DNA of 64,000 nt from Stenotrophomonas rhizophila (GCF_003751305.1 NZ_RJKV01000002.1:310001-374000), one strand, 5' to 3'; counted from the stretch's first letter, positions 1 through 10,323 are shown. Numbers and translations: made by a program. The notes: a model not told the origin generated them from the sequence alone.

Positions 1-2940
1 AGGGCACCGCACCAGCCGGCCTGACCTTCAATGCCGACAGCACGTTCACCTATACGCCGCCGCTCGGCACCGCCAGCCCGGTGACGTTCACCTACCAGGC
101 CTGCCTGCCCGCGCCGGATGCCGCCCTGTGCAACACCGCCACCGTCACGCTCAACGTCAACACCGGCACCTTGGTCGCCGTCGACGACACCCTCGGCGAG
201 ATCGTCGCCGGCGGCACGTCCAGCACCAGCGTGCTGGCCAACGACGCCCTCAATGCGGTCAGCCCGCCCGCTCCGGGCGACGTGCAGCTGAGCCTGGTGG
301 GCGCACCGGCCGGGTTTGCCATCACCATGGCAGGCACCATCAGCGTGGCGACCGGCGTGGTATCGGGCAGCACCACGCTGACCTACCAGATCTGCGAGGC
401 AGCTGCGCCGAGCAACTGCGACACCGCCACCGTCACACTCATCGTGACCCCCACGCCGCAGGACGATGCCTTCACCGTGCAGGCCGGGCAGAGCCTGAGC
501 AACAGCGTGGCCAGCAATGACAGCATGCCGGCCGGTGCGACGTTCGCGGTGCAGGGCCCGCTGCCGACCGGCCTGGTCTTCACTCCGGACGGTTCGTTCA
601 CCTATACACCGGCGGCCGGCACGCCGAGTCCGGTCACCTTCACCTACCAGGCCTGCCTGCCGGCTCCGACGTCGCTGTGTGCCACGGCCACTGTCACCCT
701 GAACATCGCCAACGGCACGCTGCTCGCCGGCAACGACACGCTGAGTGGCGTGGCGCCGGGCACCACCTCGGCGGCGAGCGTGCTGGCCAACGACAGCCTC
801 AATGGTGTCTCACCGCCGGCGTCGGCCAGCGTTGTGCTGAGCCTGGTCGGTGCGCCGGGTGGGTTTGCGATCACGCCCAGCGGCACCATCGCCGTGTCCG
901 CCGGGGTCAGTGCCGGTCCCACCACGCTGACCTACCAGATCTGCGAAGCGGCGGCGCCGGGCAACTGCGCCACCGCCAGCGTTACCGTGATCGTCAGCCC
1001 GGCCCCACAGAACGACGCGTTCTCGGTGCAGGCCGGACAGACACTGAGCAGCAGCGTGGCCGCCAACGACGCCATGCCGGCCGGCTCCACCTGGGCCGTG
1101 CAGGGCATGCCACCGGCAGGGCTGACCTTCACTTCCGATGGCAGCTTCACCTATGCCCCGCCGGTCGGTGCGGTGTCGCCGGTGGGCTTTACCTACCAGG
1201 CCTGCCTGCCGGCGCCGAACAACAGTCTGTGCGCGACCGCCACCGTCACCCTCAACATCAACAACGGCACGCTGAGCGCGGGCGATGACACCTTGACCGG
1301 CGTGCTGCCCGGGGCGACCACGGGCAGCAGCGTACTTGGCAACGACAGCGTCAATGGGGTGTCGCCGCCAGCGGCCGGCGATGTGATCCTCAGCCTGGTC
1401 GGCGCACCAGGTGGTTTCACCCTCAATCCCGACGGCACGATCAGTGTCGGCAGTGGCGTCGGTTCCGGGCCGACCACGATCACCTACCAGATCTGCGAAG
1501 CGGCTGCGCCGTCCAACTGCGACACCGCCAGTGTCACCGTGGTGGTGACCCCCGCACCGCAGAACGATGCCTTCGCGGTGCAGGCGGGGCAGACCTTGAC
1601 CAACACCGTTGCCGCCAACGACAACACCCCGGCCGGTGCGCTCTACACGCTGCAGGGTACCGCGCCGGCAGGGCTGCTGTTCACCCCGGATGGCAGTTTC
1701 ACCTACACGCCTGCCGTTGGCGTGACCGGTCCGGTCAGCGTGGCCTACCAGGTCTGCCTGCCGGCCCCGAACGCGAGCCTGTGTGGACAGGCAATCGTCA
1801 CCATCAGCATCAACAACGGCCAACTGGTGGCCGCTGACGACACCTTGACCGGCGTTGCACCGGGGACCACCTCCGCTGCCAGCGTGTTGGCCAATGACAG
1901 CCTCAACGGCGTGTCGCCGCCAGCGGCTGGCGATGTGGTGCTGAGTCTGGTCGGCGCACCTGCCGGTTTCAGCATCGGAACCGACGGCAGGATCATCGTG
2001 CCTACCGGCGTCACCTCCGGGGCCACCGCCATCACCTATCAGATCTGCGAAGCCGCTGCGCCGGGCAACTGCGATACCGCCAGCGTCACCGTGGTGGTGA
2101 GCCCGGCACCTCAGAACGACGCCTTCTCGGTGCAGGTGGGTCAAACCCTGAGCAACAGCGTGGCCAGCAACGACAACATGCCGGTTGCCGCGCTCTATAC
2201 CGTGCAGGGCGCCACGCCGGCCGGGCTGATCCTGACCGGCACCGGTGCGTTCACCTACACTCCGCCGCCGGGTACGCCCAGCCCGGTCAGCTTCACCTAC
2301 CTGACGTGCCTGCCCGCGCCCTATGCGTCGACCTGCGGCACGGCCACGGTCACCATCAACATCAACAACGGCACCCTGGTGGCGGGCGATGACGTGCTCA
2401 CCAACGTCGTGGCGGGGGGAAGCTCGTCCACGAGTGTGCTGGCCAACGATCGCCTCAACGGGATCAGCCCACCGCCGCCCGCCGATGTGATCCTGAGCCT
2501 GGTCGGCGCACCTGCTGCGGTCACGATCAATCCAGACGGCACGATCAGCGTCGGCACCGGCGCGGCATCCGGCGCCACGCCGATCACCTACCAGATCTGC
2601 GAAGCGGCCGCGCCGGCCAACTGCGCCACCGCCACTGTGACCGTGGTGATCACGCCGACACCGCAGAACGACAGCTTCACCGTGCTTGCCGGTCTGCCGC
2701 TCACAGGCAACGTCGGCCTCAATGACAACGCCGCGCCCGATGCGCTCTACACCCTCACCAGTGGCACGCTGCCGGGCCTGCTGTTCAACGCGGATGGCAG
2801 CTTCACCTACACCGCGCCCTCGGGCACCGCGGGCCCGCTGACCTTCACTTATCGGGTCTGCCTGCCCGCGCCGTACAGCGCGCAGTGTGGCGATGCCACC
2901 GTGACGCTCACCCTGACCGCCTCGGTCAACGTAGTGCTGG
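1..2940 (+). repeat. In-frame tandem repeat, period about 552 bp
   Basis: The marker 'atctgcga' in the 'TYQICEAAAP' codons recurs at about 390, 939, 1491, 2043 and 2595, giving intervals of 549, 552, 552 and 552 bp. The units are in frame and highly similar at protein level, with mostly synonymous or conservative differences. This fits gene growth by recombination between repeats, and copy number may vary between strains. The array continues upstream of the window. Confidence 0.85.
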
Positions 2941-5201
2941 CGGTCAACGATGACTTCACCGGCACGCCGGTGGACCCGGCGGTGGGCGGCACCATCGCCC
3001 GCTCGGTGCTGGAAAACGACAGCTTCAACAACGTCTCCCCGCCGCCGGTCGGCAGTGTGGTCGCGAGCCTGACCGGCAGCACGCCCGGTTACACGATGAA
3101 CAACCAGGGCCAGATCATGGTCGCGGCCGGTGTGCAGCCCGGCCAGGTGCAGCTGGCGTACCAGCTGTGCGAGAACGGCGTGCCGACCAACTGCACCACC
3201 GCGATCGCCACCGTCCGGATACAAGGCCCCGTCGGTGCCCTGCTGGCGGTGGACGACAGCGGCGGTCCGGTCGGTCCGACCGGCGGCGTGCGGCTGCTCA
3301 ACGTGTTCACCAATGACACGTTCAACGCCGCATCGCTCGATTTGTCCCAGGTGAGTTTCGCGCCGGTGGCCACCAACGCACTGAGCTTCAGCGCCGACGG
3401 TTGGGTGGATGTCGCCGCCGGGCTGGCCCCGGGCAGCTACAGCACAACCTATACGATCTGCCTGCTCAACCAGCCCACCGTCTGCGACACCGGCAACGTG
3501 ACCGTGACGGTGATCGCCGGCGAACCCGGCGTGGACGCCACGGATGACCGTGTGGAGATACCGCAGGACGGCGTGATCGAAATCGACGTGCTGGGCAACG
3601 ACCGCGTCAACGGCACCCCGATCGATCCGGACACGGTCAGCGTGACCATCACCGCAGCGCCGCCCTACGGCACCGCGACGGTGATGCCGCGTGCCCGCAT
3701 CCGCTTCGCTGCACTGGCCAACTTCTCCGGTGAGCAGAGCTTCGACTATCAGGTCTGCGACGTGGCTGATCCGGCGATGTGTGCCGGTGCGACGGTCACG
3801 GTCATGGTGGACCCGAACGTACTCACCCTGGCCGATGACGCCATGACCGCTGAAACCGCCGGGCCGCAGGTGATCGATGTACTGGCCAATGACAGCGCCC
3901 GCACCGCACCGCTGGATCCGGCCTCGCTGCAGGTCGCGGTGGCACCGGCGCACGGCACCGTGCAGTGCGCCAACGGTCTGTGCACGTACACGCCAGCGGC
4001 CAACTTCGCCGGTACCGACAGCTTCCGCTACCGGGTCTGCGATGTATCCATCCCGACCCCGATGTGCGCCGAGGCCAATGTCGCGGTGACGGTGGCCGGC
4101 CAGCAGGCCGTGCTGCGCCTGACCAAGGTGGCCGCAAAGCGCAGCGCGCAGATCGGTGACCTGGTGCGCTACACCGTCACCATCGACAACGTCGGCGAGG
4201 TGGATGCCAACGGCGCCACGCTGCTGGATACGCTGCCGCCGGGCTTCACCTTCGTGCGCGGTGGCTTTGCGGTGATCGATGCCGACAACGACGCGCGCAC
4301 CAGTGGCGTGCAGCCGCTGCGCATCGATGGCATCGATGTGGCGGCGGGTGAGCGGGCCACGGTGGTGTACTACCTGCGTGTCGGTGCGGGTACTGGTACG
4401 GGCGTGCATACCAACCGCATCACCGCCATCGACGGCGAGAACCGCACGATCGGCAACGTCGCCTCGGCCGAGGTGGAGATCACCACCGATCCACTGCTCG
4501 ATGAAAGCCTGATCGTGGGCAGCGTGTTCGACGACCGCAACGGCAACGGCATTCAGGATGACGGTGAGCGCGGCATTCCCGGCGTGCGCATCGCAGCGGT
4601 GGAAGGCCTGCTGATGGAAACCGACGCCTTCGGCCGCTACCACCTGGTCGGGATCCCTGGTGGCGAAGCGCGCGGGCGCAACTTCATCCTCAAGGTGGAT
4701 CCGTCCACGCTGCCGGCCGGTGCGCGCTTCACCACGCCCAATCCGCTGGTCCGTCGCATCACGCCTGGGCTGCCGGCGCGCTTCGACTTCGGCGTGCGGA
4801 TGCCCGAGGGTGCGCTGAGCACGACCGCATCGAATCCGACCGTGCCGACTGCCACTGCGGCATCGCGCCCCGCGCGGATCGAACTCGGCGACGCGTTGTT
4901 CGCCCCCGGCACGGCACGGCTGGACGCTGACCGCGCGCCGGTGATCACAACGGCCGCTCAAGCACTGGTGTCGCGCGGTGGCGGGCGCCTGCAGCTCAGC
5001 GCTGCCGCCGGGCAGGCGCCGCTCGCCCTGCAGCGTGCGCAGGTGCTGCGTGAGGCACTACGCCCACAGCTGCCCGGCCCGATCGCCACGGCAACCACGG
5101 TCGAGGTGCTGGGCGCCGACGGGCGCGTACTGCATCGCCTGCGCCTGGACGATCCCCCCGAGCCTGCCAGTTCCGGTCGCATGACCGGAGAGGGGCGCTG
5201 A
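1..5201 (+). CDS. Giant Ig-like repeat surface protein, DUF11/SdrB-like/OmpA-like C-terminus (5' end outside window)
   Basis: The reading frame is already open at base 3, so the N-terminus lies upstream and about 1,732 residues are visible. Bases 1-2940 are a tandem array with a period near 552 bp (184 residues). Each unit joins two related Ig-like/VCBS-like modules, one with an 'NDAF-VQAGQ' opening and one ending in 'YQICEAAAP'. The latter motif recurs at about 390, 939, 1491, 2043 and 2595. From 2940 to 4100 the modules diverge. A DUF11-like domain follows (about 4110-4480), then an SdrB-like carrier domain with 'DRNGNGIQDDGE' (about 4509-4690), then an OmpA-like C-terminal stretch (about 4870-5110). 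Such proteins usually act as surface stalks or adhesins, and the OmpA-like end suggests envelope anchoring. It stops one base before the barrel gene, so the two are probably co-translated. Exact function is unknown. Confidence 0.85.
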   Translation, partial: GTAPAGLTFNADSTFTYTPPLGTASPVTFTYQACLPAPDAALCNTATVTLNVNTGTLVAVDDTLGEIVAGGTSSTSVLANDALNAVSPPAPGDVQLSLVGAPAGFAITMAGTISVATGVVSGSTTLTYQICEAAAPSNCDTATVTLIVTPTPQDDAFTVQAGQSLSNSVASNDSMPAGATFAVQGPLPTGLVFTPDGSFTYTPAAGTPSPVTFTYQACLPAPTSLCATATVTLNIANGTLLAGNDTLSGVAPGTTSAASVLANDSLNGVSPPASASVVLSLVGAPGGFAITPSGTIAVSAGVSAGPTTLTYQICEAAAPGNCATASVTVIVSPAPQNDAFSVQAGQTLSSSVAANDAMPAGSTWAVQGMPPAGLTFTSDGSFTYAPPVGAVSPVGFTYQACLPAPNNSLCATATVTLNINNGTLSAGDDTLTGVLPGATTGSSVLGNDSVNGVSPPAAGDVILSLVGAPGGFTLNPDGTISVGSGVGSGPTTITYQICEAAAPSNCDTASVTVVVTPAPQNDAFAVQAGQTLTNTVAANDNTPAGALYTLQGTAPAGLLFTPDGSFTYTPAVGVTGPVSVAYQVCLPAPNASLCGQAIVTISINNGQLVAADDTLTGVAPGTTSAASVLANDSLNGVSPPAAGDVVLSLVGAPAGFSIGTDGRIIVPTGVTSGATAITYQICEAAAPGNCDTASVTVVVSPAPQNDAFSVQVGQTLSNSVASNDNMPVAALYTVQGATPAGLILTGTGAFTYTPPPGTPSPVSFTYLTCLPAPYASTCGTATVTININNGTLVAGDDVLTNVVAGGSSSTSVLANDRLNGISPPPPADVILSLVGAPAAVTINPDGTISVGTGAASGATPITYQICEAAAPANCATATVTVVITPTPQNDSFTVLAGLPLTGNVGLNDNAAPDALYTLTSGTLPGLLFNADGSFTYTAPSGTAGPLTFTYRVCLPAPYSAQCGDATVTLTLTASVNVVLAVNDDFTGTPVDPAVGGTIARSVLENDSFNNVSPPPVGSVVASLTGSTPGYTMNNQGQIMVAAGVQPGQVQLAYQLCENGVPTNCTTAIATVRIQGPVGALLAVDDSGGPVGPTGGVRLLNVFTNDTFNAASLDLSQVSFAPVATNALSFSADGWVDVAAGLAPGSYSTTYTICLLNQPTVCDTGNVTVTVIAGEPGVDATDDRVEIPQDGVIEIDVLGNDRVNGTPIDPDTVSVTITAAPPYGTATVMPRARIRFAALANFSGEQSFDYQVCDVADPAMCAGATVTVMVDPNVLTLADDAMTAETAGPQVIDVLANDSARTAPLDPASLQVAVAPAHGTVQCANGLCTYTPAANFAGTDSFRYRVCDVSIPTPMCAEANVAVTVAGQQAVLRLTKVAAKRSAQIGDLVRYTVTIDNVGEVDANGATLLDTLPPGFTFVRGGFAVIDADNDARTSGVQPLRIDGIDVAAGERATVVYYLRVGAGTGTGVHTNRITAIDGENRTIGNVASAEVEITTDPLLDESLIVGSVFDDRNGNGIQDDGERGIPGVRIAAVEGLLMETDAFGRYHLVGIPGGEARGRNFILKVDPSTLPAGARFTTPNPLVRRITPGLPARFDFGVRMPEGALSTTASNPTVPTATAASRPARIELGDALFAPGTARLDADRAPVITTAAQALVSRGGGRLQLSAAAGQAPLALQRAQVLREALRPQLPGPIATATTVEVLGADGRVLHRLRLDDPPEPASSGRMTGEGR

Positions 5202-5202
5202 C

Positions 5203-8200
5203 ATGGATATGACCCTGATTCCGAGCCCGATCTCCCGCCGCCTCATCGTCGGCCTGGCCAGCGTGTTGCTGCTGGCCCTGCCGGCGGCCGCCCAGCAGGG
5301 CACACCGGTTCCCACCCCCGCGCCGATCCGCTGCGAGGCCGACAGCTGCCGCAACGATGACGGGCTGCTGCTGCGTATCCTCGATGACAGCGAGCCGGAG
5401 CTGCCGCTACCCGTCCGCGCGGAGCTTCCCGCGGCCGGCGCGGTGCCGGCATCGCCGGCAGTCACCCCCGATGTCGCCGCGCGTGGGGGCCAGTTCATGG
5501 CCGAGCTGCCCAACGGCGGCGTGGTGTGGGCCACCGAAGACCCGACCATGGTGCCGCCCAGCCTGAGCGTGCAGGCGGCCGCCACGGTGCCGTTCGAGAA
5601 CGGCCGGGTGATCCGCCCGCTGCGCTTCCACAGCTACAACAACTACGCCTCCTTCATCCAGACACTGGAGGTGACGCTGTATCGCGGCACCGACACGGAT
5701 CTGGTCACGCCGCTGGCCCGCATCGAGCTGCCGGCCGATTACGTCGGCGATGCCGAATGGAGCGGTGAGTTGCCGCCGCAGATCAAGCTGCGTACCGGCG
5801 ATGAGCTGATCTACGTGGCGCGGGCCTACGGCGCCGGTGGTGCGTTCGATGAAACCCGCCTCCAGCGCATCCAACTGGTGACCCCGGCCGATTTCGACCG
5901 TGGCCTGCAGATCACCCGCGAGAGCGTGCAGAAGACACTTGGCCAGGCGTTGGATGGCGACAGCGCGCAGGATCTGCAGCTCAGCAACAGCATCTATGGG
6001 CAGAGCATGCTCCGCCTGCAGAACATCCCCATCCACGGGTCGCGCGTGCGCCTGTATGGCCGCAACCTGGAGCCCAACAGCCGCGTGCGCATCAACGGCC
6101 AGGACTTCCCGGTCGATCTGGAGCAGAAGTTCGCGGCCGAGTTTCTCGAGCCGGTGGGTGAGCATCGCTACGACGTCAGTGTGGAATCACGCGATGCACC
6201 CTCCGCGCAGCGTCAGCTGGATGTGGATGTCACCGGCCGCTACCTGTTCCTGGTCGCCATTGCCGATGTCACCGTCTCCAAGAACAGCGCCAGCGGCAAT
6301 CTGCAGCCGCTCGCCGCCGATGATCGTGACGATGACAGTTTCCTCAGCGAAGGCCGGCTGGCGTTCTATCTGAAGGGCAAGCTGCGCGGCAAATACCTGG
6401 TCACTGCACAGGCCGACACCCAGGACCGTGAGCTGAAGTATCTGTTCCGCGATTTCACCCAGGCCGACGCACAGGACGTGTTCCGCCGCCTGGATCCGGA
6501 CCTGTATTACCCGGTGTATGGCGATGACTCCACCACGTATCGCGACGTGGATACGCAGGGGCGGTTGTACCTGCGCGTGGACTGGGACCAGAGCCAGGCC
6601 GTGTGGGGCAACTACGCCACCGGCATCACCGGCACCGAGTACGGCCAGTACGTGCGCTCGCTGTACGGCGGTGCGTTGAACTGGCGGTCGCTGGAGGCCA
6701 CGCCGCTGGGCGAGGCACGCTCGCAGGTGAAGGTGTTTGGATCGGAAGCGCAGTCCGCACCAGGCCACAGTGAGTTCCTCGGCACCGGCGGCAGCCTGTA
6801 TTACCTGCGCCATACCGACGTGCTGCCCGGCTCGGAACAGGTGGTGCTGGAAGTGCGCGACCGCACTACCGGCCGCACCGAAACGCGCGCCACGCTGCAG
6901 GAAGGCGTGGACTACGAGATCGACACGCTGCAGGGCCGTTTGATCCTGACCCGGCCGCTGGCACAGCTGACCCGCGAGAACGTGCGTAGCATCACCCGCG
7001 ACATGCCGCTCGATGGCTACGACCAGCTGCTGCTGGTGGATTACGAATACGTGCCGCTGGGCTTCAGCAGCAATGACGTGACCTACGGCGCACGTGGCCG
7101 GCAGTGGATCGGCGACCACGTGGCGATCGGCGGCACCTGGATCGACGAGAACCGCAGCGGTGAGAACTACAGCCTCAAGGGCGCCGACCTCACCCTGCAG
7201 GCAGGGCGTGGCACCTATCTGAAGATGGAGCAGACCCGCACCGAAGCGACCGCCGCCCCGGTGTTCTATTCGGACAACGGCGGCCTGAGTTTCATCCGCC
7301 GCAACCCGTACGAAGGCCGGCGCTCGGGCACCGCCAGTGCAGTGGAAGCGCGGGCCAACCTGCGCGAGCTGGGCTGGACCACGCAGGACTGGAGCCTGGG
7401 GGCATGGTGGCGCGACGTCGATGCCGGCTTCTCGGTCGCGCGCCAGGATACCGGCCTGCCGATCCAGGAGTACGGCGCCGAGTTCCTTGGCTACCTCAAC
7501 GACGATTTCAGTCTGTATGGCCGACACACCCGCACCGAACAGGGCGAACTTGCCCTGGAGCAGAGCCAGCTGACCGCCGAGTGGCGGCTGGGCAACGACG
7601 GCCAGCTGACCGGTGAACTGCGCCGCGTGCGCGAGGAGCAGGAACTGCAGAGCGTGGACGCACTGCTGGCCGCGATCGGTTACCGCCAGCGCTTCGGGGC
7701 CTCGTGGGAGGTGTACGGCACCGGCCAGGTCACGCTGGACGATGACGGCGGTGCCTATGAGAAGAATGACCTGCTGACCCTCGGCGCGCGGTACCTGTTC
7801 GGCGATCGCAGCAGTGTCGGTGCGGAAGTGAGTGGTGGCAGCCGCGGTCATGGTGCCAAGGTCGATGGCGAGTACCGCATGGCACCGGATCACAGCCTCT
7901 ACGGCAGTTACAGCTATAGCACCGACCGCACCGGCACCGATCCGCTGTTCGATACCGGCCTGCAGAGTGGCTGGACGCTGGGCCAGCGCTGGCGGCTGAG
8001 CAACCAGGTCAACGTCTACAACGAGAGCCAGTATCTGAAGGATCGCCGCCAGGACAGCGCCGGCCTCGTGCATACCTTCGGCATGGATTTCTATCCCGCG
8101 CAGGGCTGGAACCTGGGCTTCACGATCATGGACGGCGAGCTGGATTCCACCGTGGGCCGCGTTGACCGCCGCGCCTACAGCGTCAGTGGCGGGCGCACCG

Positions 8201-8883
8201 ATGCGGTGGCGCAGTGGAACAGCAAGCTGGAGTACCGCCGCGACAGTGGCGCCGAGCAGCGCGAGCAGTGGGTGACCACCAACCGCCTGCTGTACAAGCT
8301 CAACGAGGACTGGCGTTTCGCGTTGCGCGCCAACTACGCCGATACCGAAGACCGCATCGACCGCCTGGCCGACGCCAAGCTGGTGGAGACCAACATGGGC
8401 TTCGCCTGGCGCCCGCACGACAACACGCGCTGGGCCGGCTTCGGCAAGTTCACCTATCTCTACGACGTGGCCTCGCTCGGGCAGGAGGGCGGCAACCTGT
8501 ACGACCAGCGGTCGCAGATCCTTTCGCTCGAAGGGATCCGCCAGCTGGGCGCGCGCTGGGAAGTGGCCGGCAAGCTGGCCTCGCGTTGGGGTGACTACCG
8601 CACCGGGCGCGGTGAGGGGGCGTGGTTGGACAGCCGTGCCGACTTCGCTGCCTTGCAACTGCGCTATCGCCTGTTCGCGCAATGGGAAGGCCTGGCCGAG
8701 CACCGGTGGTTGAAGGTGCGCGACGGCGGCGTGCGCAAAGGTTGGCTGGTGGGCGTGGACCGCCGGGTGGGGGAGAACTTCAAGGTCGGGGTGGGCTACA
8801 ACTTCACCGAGTTCAGCGATGACATGACCGAGCTGAAGTACGACCAGAAGGGGTTCTTCTTGAACATGGCGGGGTATTACTAG
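5203..8883 (+). CDS. Large outer-membrane beta-barrel protein, partner of the repeat protein
   Basis: This 1,226-residue protein has a signal peptide (hydrophobic run 'LASVLLLALPAAA', cleavage near residue 30). A soluble N-terminal region of about 400 residues follows, including an Ig-like or carrier-like part around 'RVRLYGRNLEPNSRVRINGQ'. The C-terminal two thirds is rich in alternating aromatic and polar strands such as 'SLYGSYSYSTDRTG' and 'FKVGVGYNFTEFSD'. It ends in '-NMAGYY', the aromatic C-terminus expected for BAM-inserted barrels. The ATG lies one base after the stop of the repeat protein, behind a GAGAGG Shine-Dalgarno. I do not recognise a named family. A role in displaying or anchoring the upstream repeat protein is inferred from adjacency. 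Confidence 0.8.
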   Translation: MDMTLIPSPISRRLIVGLASVLLLALPAAAQQGTPVPTPAPIRCEADSCRNDDGLLLRILDDSEPELPLPVRAELPAAGAVPASPAVTPDVAARGGQFMAELPNGGVVWATEDPTMVPPSLSVQAAATVPFENGRVIRPLRFHSYNNYASFIQTLEVTLYRGTDTDLVTPLARIELPADYVGDAEWSGELPPQIKLRTGDELIYVARAYGAGGAFDETRLQRIQLVTPADFDRGLQITRESVQKTLGQALDGDSAQDLQLSNSIYGQSMLRLQNIPIHGSRVRLYGRNLEPNSRVRINGQDFPVDLEQKFAAEFLEPVGEHRYDVSVESRDAPSAQRQLDVDVTGRYLFLVAIADVTVSKNSASGNLQPLAADDRDDDSFLSEGRLAFYLKGKLRGKYLVTAQADTQDRELKYLFRDFTQADAQDVFRRLDPDLYYPVYGDDSTTYRDVDTQGRLYLRVDWDQSQAVWGNYATGITGTEYGQYVRSLYGGALNWRSLEATPLGEARSQVKVFGSEAQSAPGHSEFLGTGGSLYYLRHTDVLPGSEQVVLEVRDRTTGRTETRATLQEGVDYEIDTLQGRLILTRPLAQLTRENVRSITRDMPLDGYDQLLLVDYEYVPLGFSSNDVTYGARGRQWIGDHVAIGGTWIDENRSGENYSLKGADLTLQAGRGTYLKMEQTRTEATAAPVFYSDNGGLSFIRRNPYEGRRSGTASAVEARANLRELGWTTQDWSLGAWWRDVDAGFSVARQDTGLPIQEYGAEFLGYLNDDFSLYGRHTRTEQGELALEQSQLTAEWRLGNDGQLTGELRRVREEQELQSVDALLAAIGYRQRFGASWEVYGTGQVTLDDDGGAYEKNDLLTLGARYLFGDRSSVGAEVSGGSRGHGAKVDGEYRMAPDHSLYGSYSYSTDRTGTDPLFDTGLQSGWTLGQRWRLSNQVNVYNESQYLKDRRQDSAGLVHTFGMDFYPAQGWNLGFTIMDGELDSTVGRVDRRAYSVSGGRTDAVAQWNSKLEYRRDSGAEQREQWVTTNRLLYKLNEDWRFALRANYADTEDRIDRLADAKLVETNMGFAWRPHDNTRWAGFGKFTYLYDVASLGQEGGNLYDQRSQILSLEGIRQLGARWEVAGKLASRWGDYRTGRGEGAWLDSRADFAALQLRYRLFAQWEGLAEHRWLKVRDGGVRKGWLVGVDRRVGENFKVGVGYNFTEFSDDMTELKYDQKGFFLNMAGYY

Positions 8884-8943
8884 GCTTCGGTGGGTTCGGG
8901 CCTGCCACGGATGGCGTGGAATGGGCTCCGGTGAGTTCGGGCT

Positions 8944-8965
8944 GCCACGCATGGCGTGGCACTAC
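8944..8965 (-). repeat. SMAG-like palindrome, CTAC end
   Basis: An imperfect palindrome around GCCACGCATGGCGTGGC is followed by CTAC, i.e. a GTAG-headed hairpin on the minus strand. This fits the GTAG-headed SMAG/REP elements described for Stenotrophomonas maltophilia. It faces the element at 9020-9042, the usual inverted-dimer arrangement. Confidence 0.7.
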
Positions 8966-9019
8966 CGGGGATCGCGGTGTTGGCGGTTGGCTTCGGTGGG
9001 TGCATGGGAGCGCAGGGGG

Positions 9020-9042
9020 GTAGAGCCAGGCCATGCCTGGCT
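9020..9042 (+). repeat. SMAG-like palindrome, GTAG head
   Basis: GTAG is followed by the palindrome AGCCAGGCCATGCCTGGCT. With the minus-strand copy at 8944-8965 it forms an inverted pair downstream of the barrel gene. Such pairs can form long hairpins at mRNA ends. Confidence 0.7.
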
Positions 9043-9259
9043 GAACTGCCGACAACCTTTCCGGGCTGAATGGGCGCTTCCGGCAGCCTGTTCAGCCAGA
9101 AAACACGCGCCAGCGCCCAATTCATCCGTCTATCCTGTTGATTTCATGGGGTTTGATGGTTTGTTTCCAGCCTCTCGCCACTGTCATCATTTCGCGGTAC
9201 GTTAGGGGTGTCTTCGGTGCCAGCGTCCCATGAACAGAACGCTGGAACTTCTTTCCCCT

Positions 9260-9286
9260 TTAGCAGTCCAATTCCGGGACTGCTAA
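9260..9286 (+). promoter_or_regulatory. CIRCE-like operator / hairpin at the rpoH start
   Basis: TTAGCAGTC (9260-9268), nine bases, then GACTGCTAA (9278-9286): a perfect inverted repeat ending one base before the rpoH ATG at 9288. The HrcA operator CIRCE is TTAGCACTC-N9-GAGTGCTAA, so this site has identical geometry and one symmetric base change per arm. As RNA it forms a 10-bp stem with a 7-base loop, whose 3' arm contains the likely Shine-Dalgarno GGGAC. It could be an HrcA site, a translation-blocking hairpin, or both. Confidence 0.65.
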
Positions 9287-9287
9287 G

Positions 9288-10172
<885 letters not shown>

Positions 10173-10195
10173 TGCAGTGACTGGCGCGGTTACGC

Positions 10196-10226
10196 AAAAA
10201 GGCCCGGCTGATGCCGGGCCTTTTCT
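10196..10226 (+). terminator. rpoH terminator
   Basis: AAAAGGCCCGGC / TGAT / GCCGGGCCTTTT is a 12-bp stem with a 4-base loop and T-tract, 24 bases after the rpoH stop. It could work in both directions. Confidence 0.9.
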
Positions 10227-10301
10227 GTTCCGGTAGCGCTATACCGGTATCTCGCCGCTGATCTTTCCAACAGACGGTGACGCCACCTGCCGATGTTCAC
10301 G

Positions 10302-10322
10302 CCGTACCACTAAGTGGCACGG
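10302..10322 (+). promoter_or_regulatory. Likely autoregulatory operator of the toxin-antitoxin operon
   Basis: CCGTACCACT-A-AGTGGCACGG is an inverted repeat with 10-bp arms and a single mismatch, ending two bases before the toxin ATG. A -10-like TATGAT overlaps its right edge (10323-10328). The position fits binding by the antitoxin helix-turn-helix protein. Confidence 0.55.
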
Positions 10323-10323
10323 T

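Larger units (their letters stand above)
8884..9259. other. Intergenic region before rpoH
   Basis: No convincing gene. It contains two SMAG-like palindromes (8944-8965 and 9020-9042), a degenerate third copy near 8904-8920, and a long imperfect hairpin. The hairpin arms GGCTGAAC at 9039-9046 and GTTCAGCC at 9090-9097 are extended by TGCCG/CGGCA. The rpoH promoter must lie in the 3' part, but I could not fix its -35 and -10 boxes. Confidence 0.6.

Noticed and set aside
810..4961. A 1,383-codon open frame on the minus strand inside the repeat gene
   Set aside because: It is a by-product of GC-rich repeated codons in the sense gene. Its translation is rich in His, Arg and Gly with no domain, while the sense frame has clear Ig-like repeats.
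6187..8952. A 921-codon open frame opposite the barrel gene
   Set aside because: It has a biased composition and no motif; the plus-strand frame has a signal peptide and barrel strands.
8884..9259. A small protein gene at 8921-9205
   Set aside because: The frame runs through SMAG-like palindromes and the rpoH upstream region, with no ribosome site and a repeat-derived composition.
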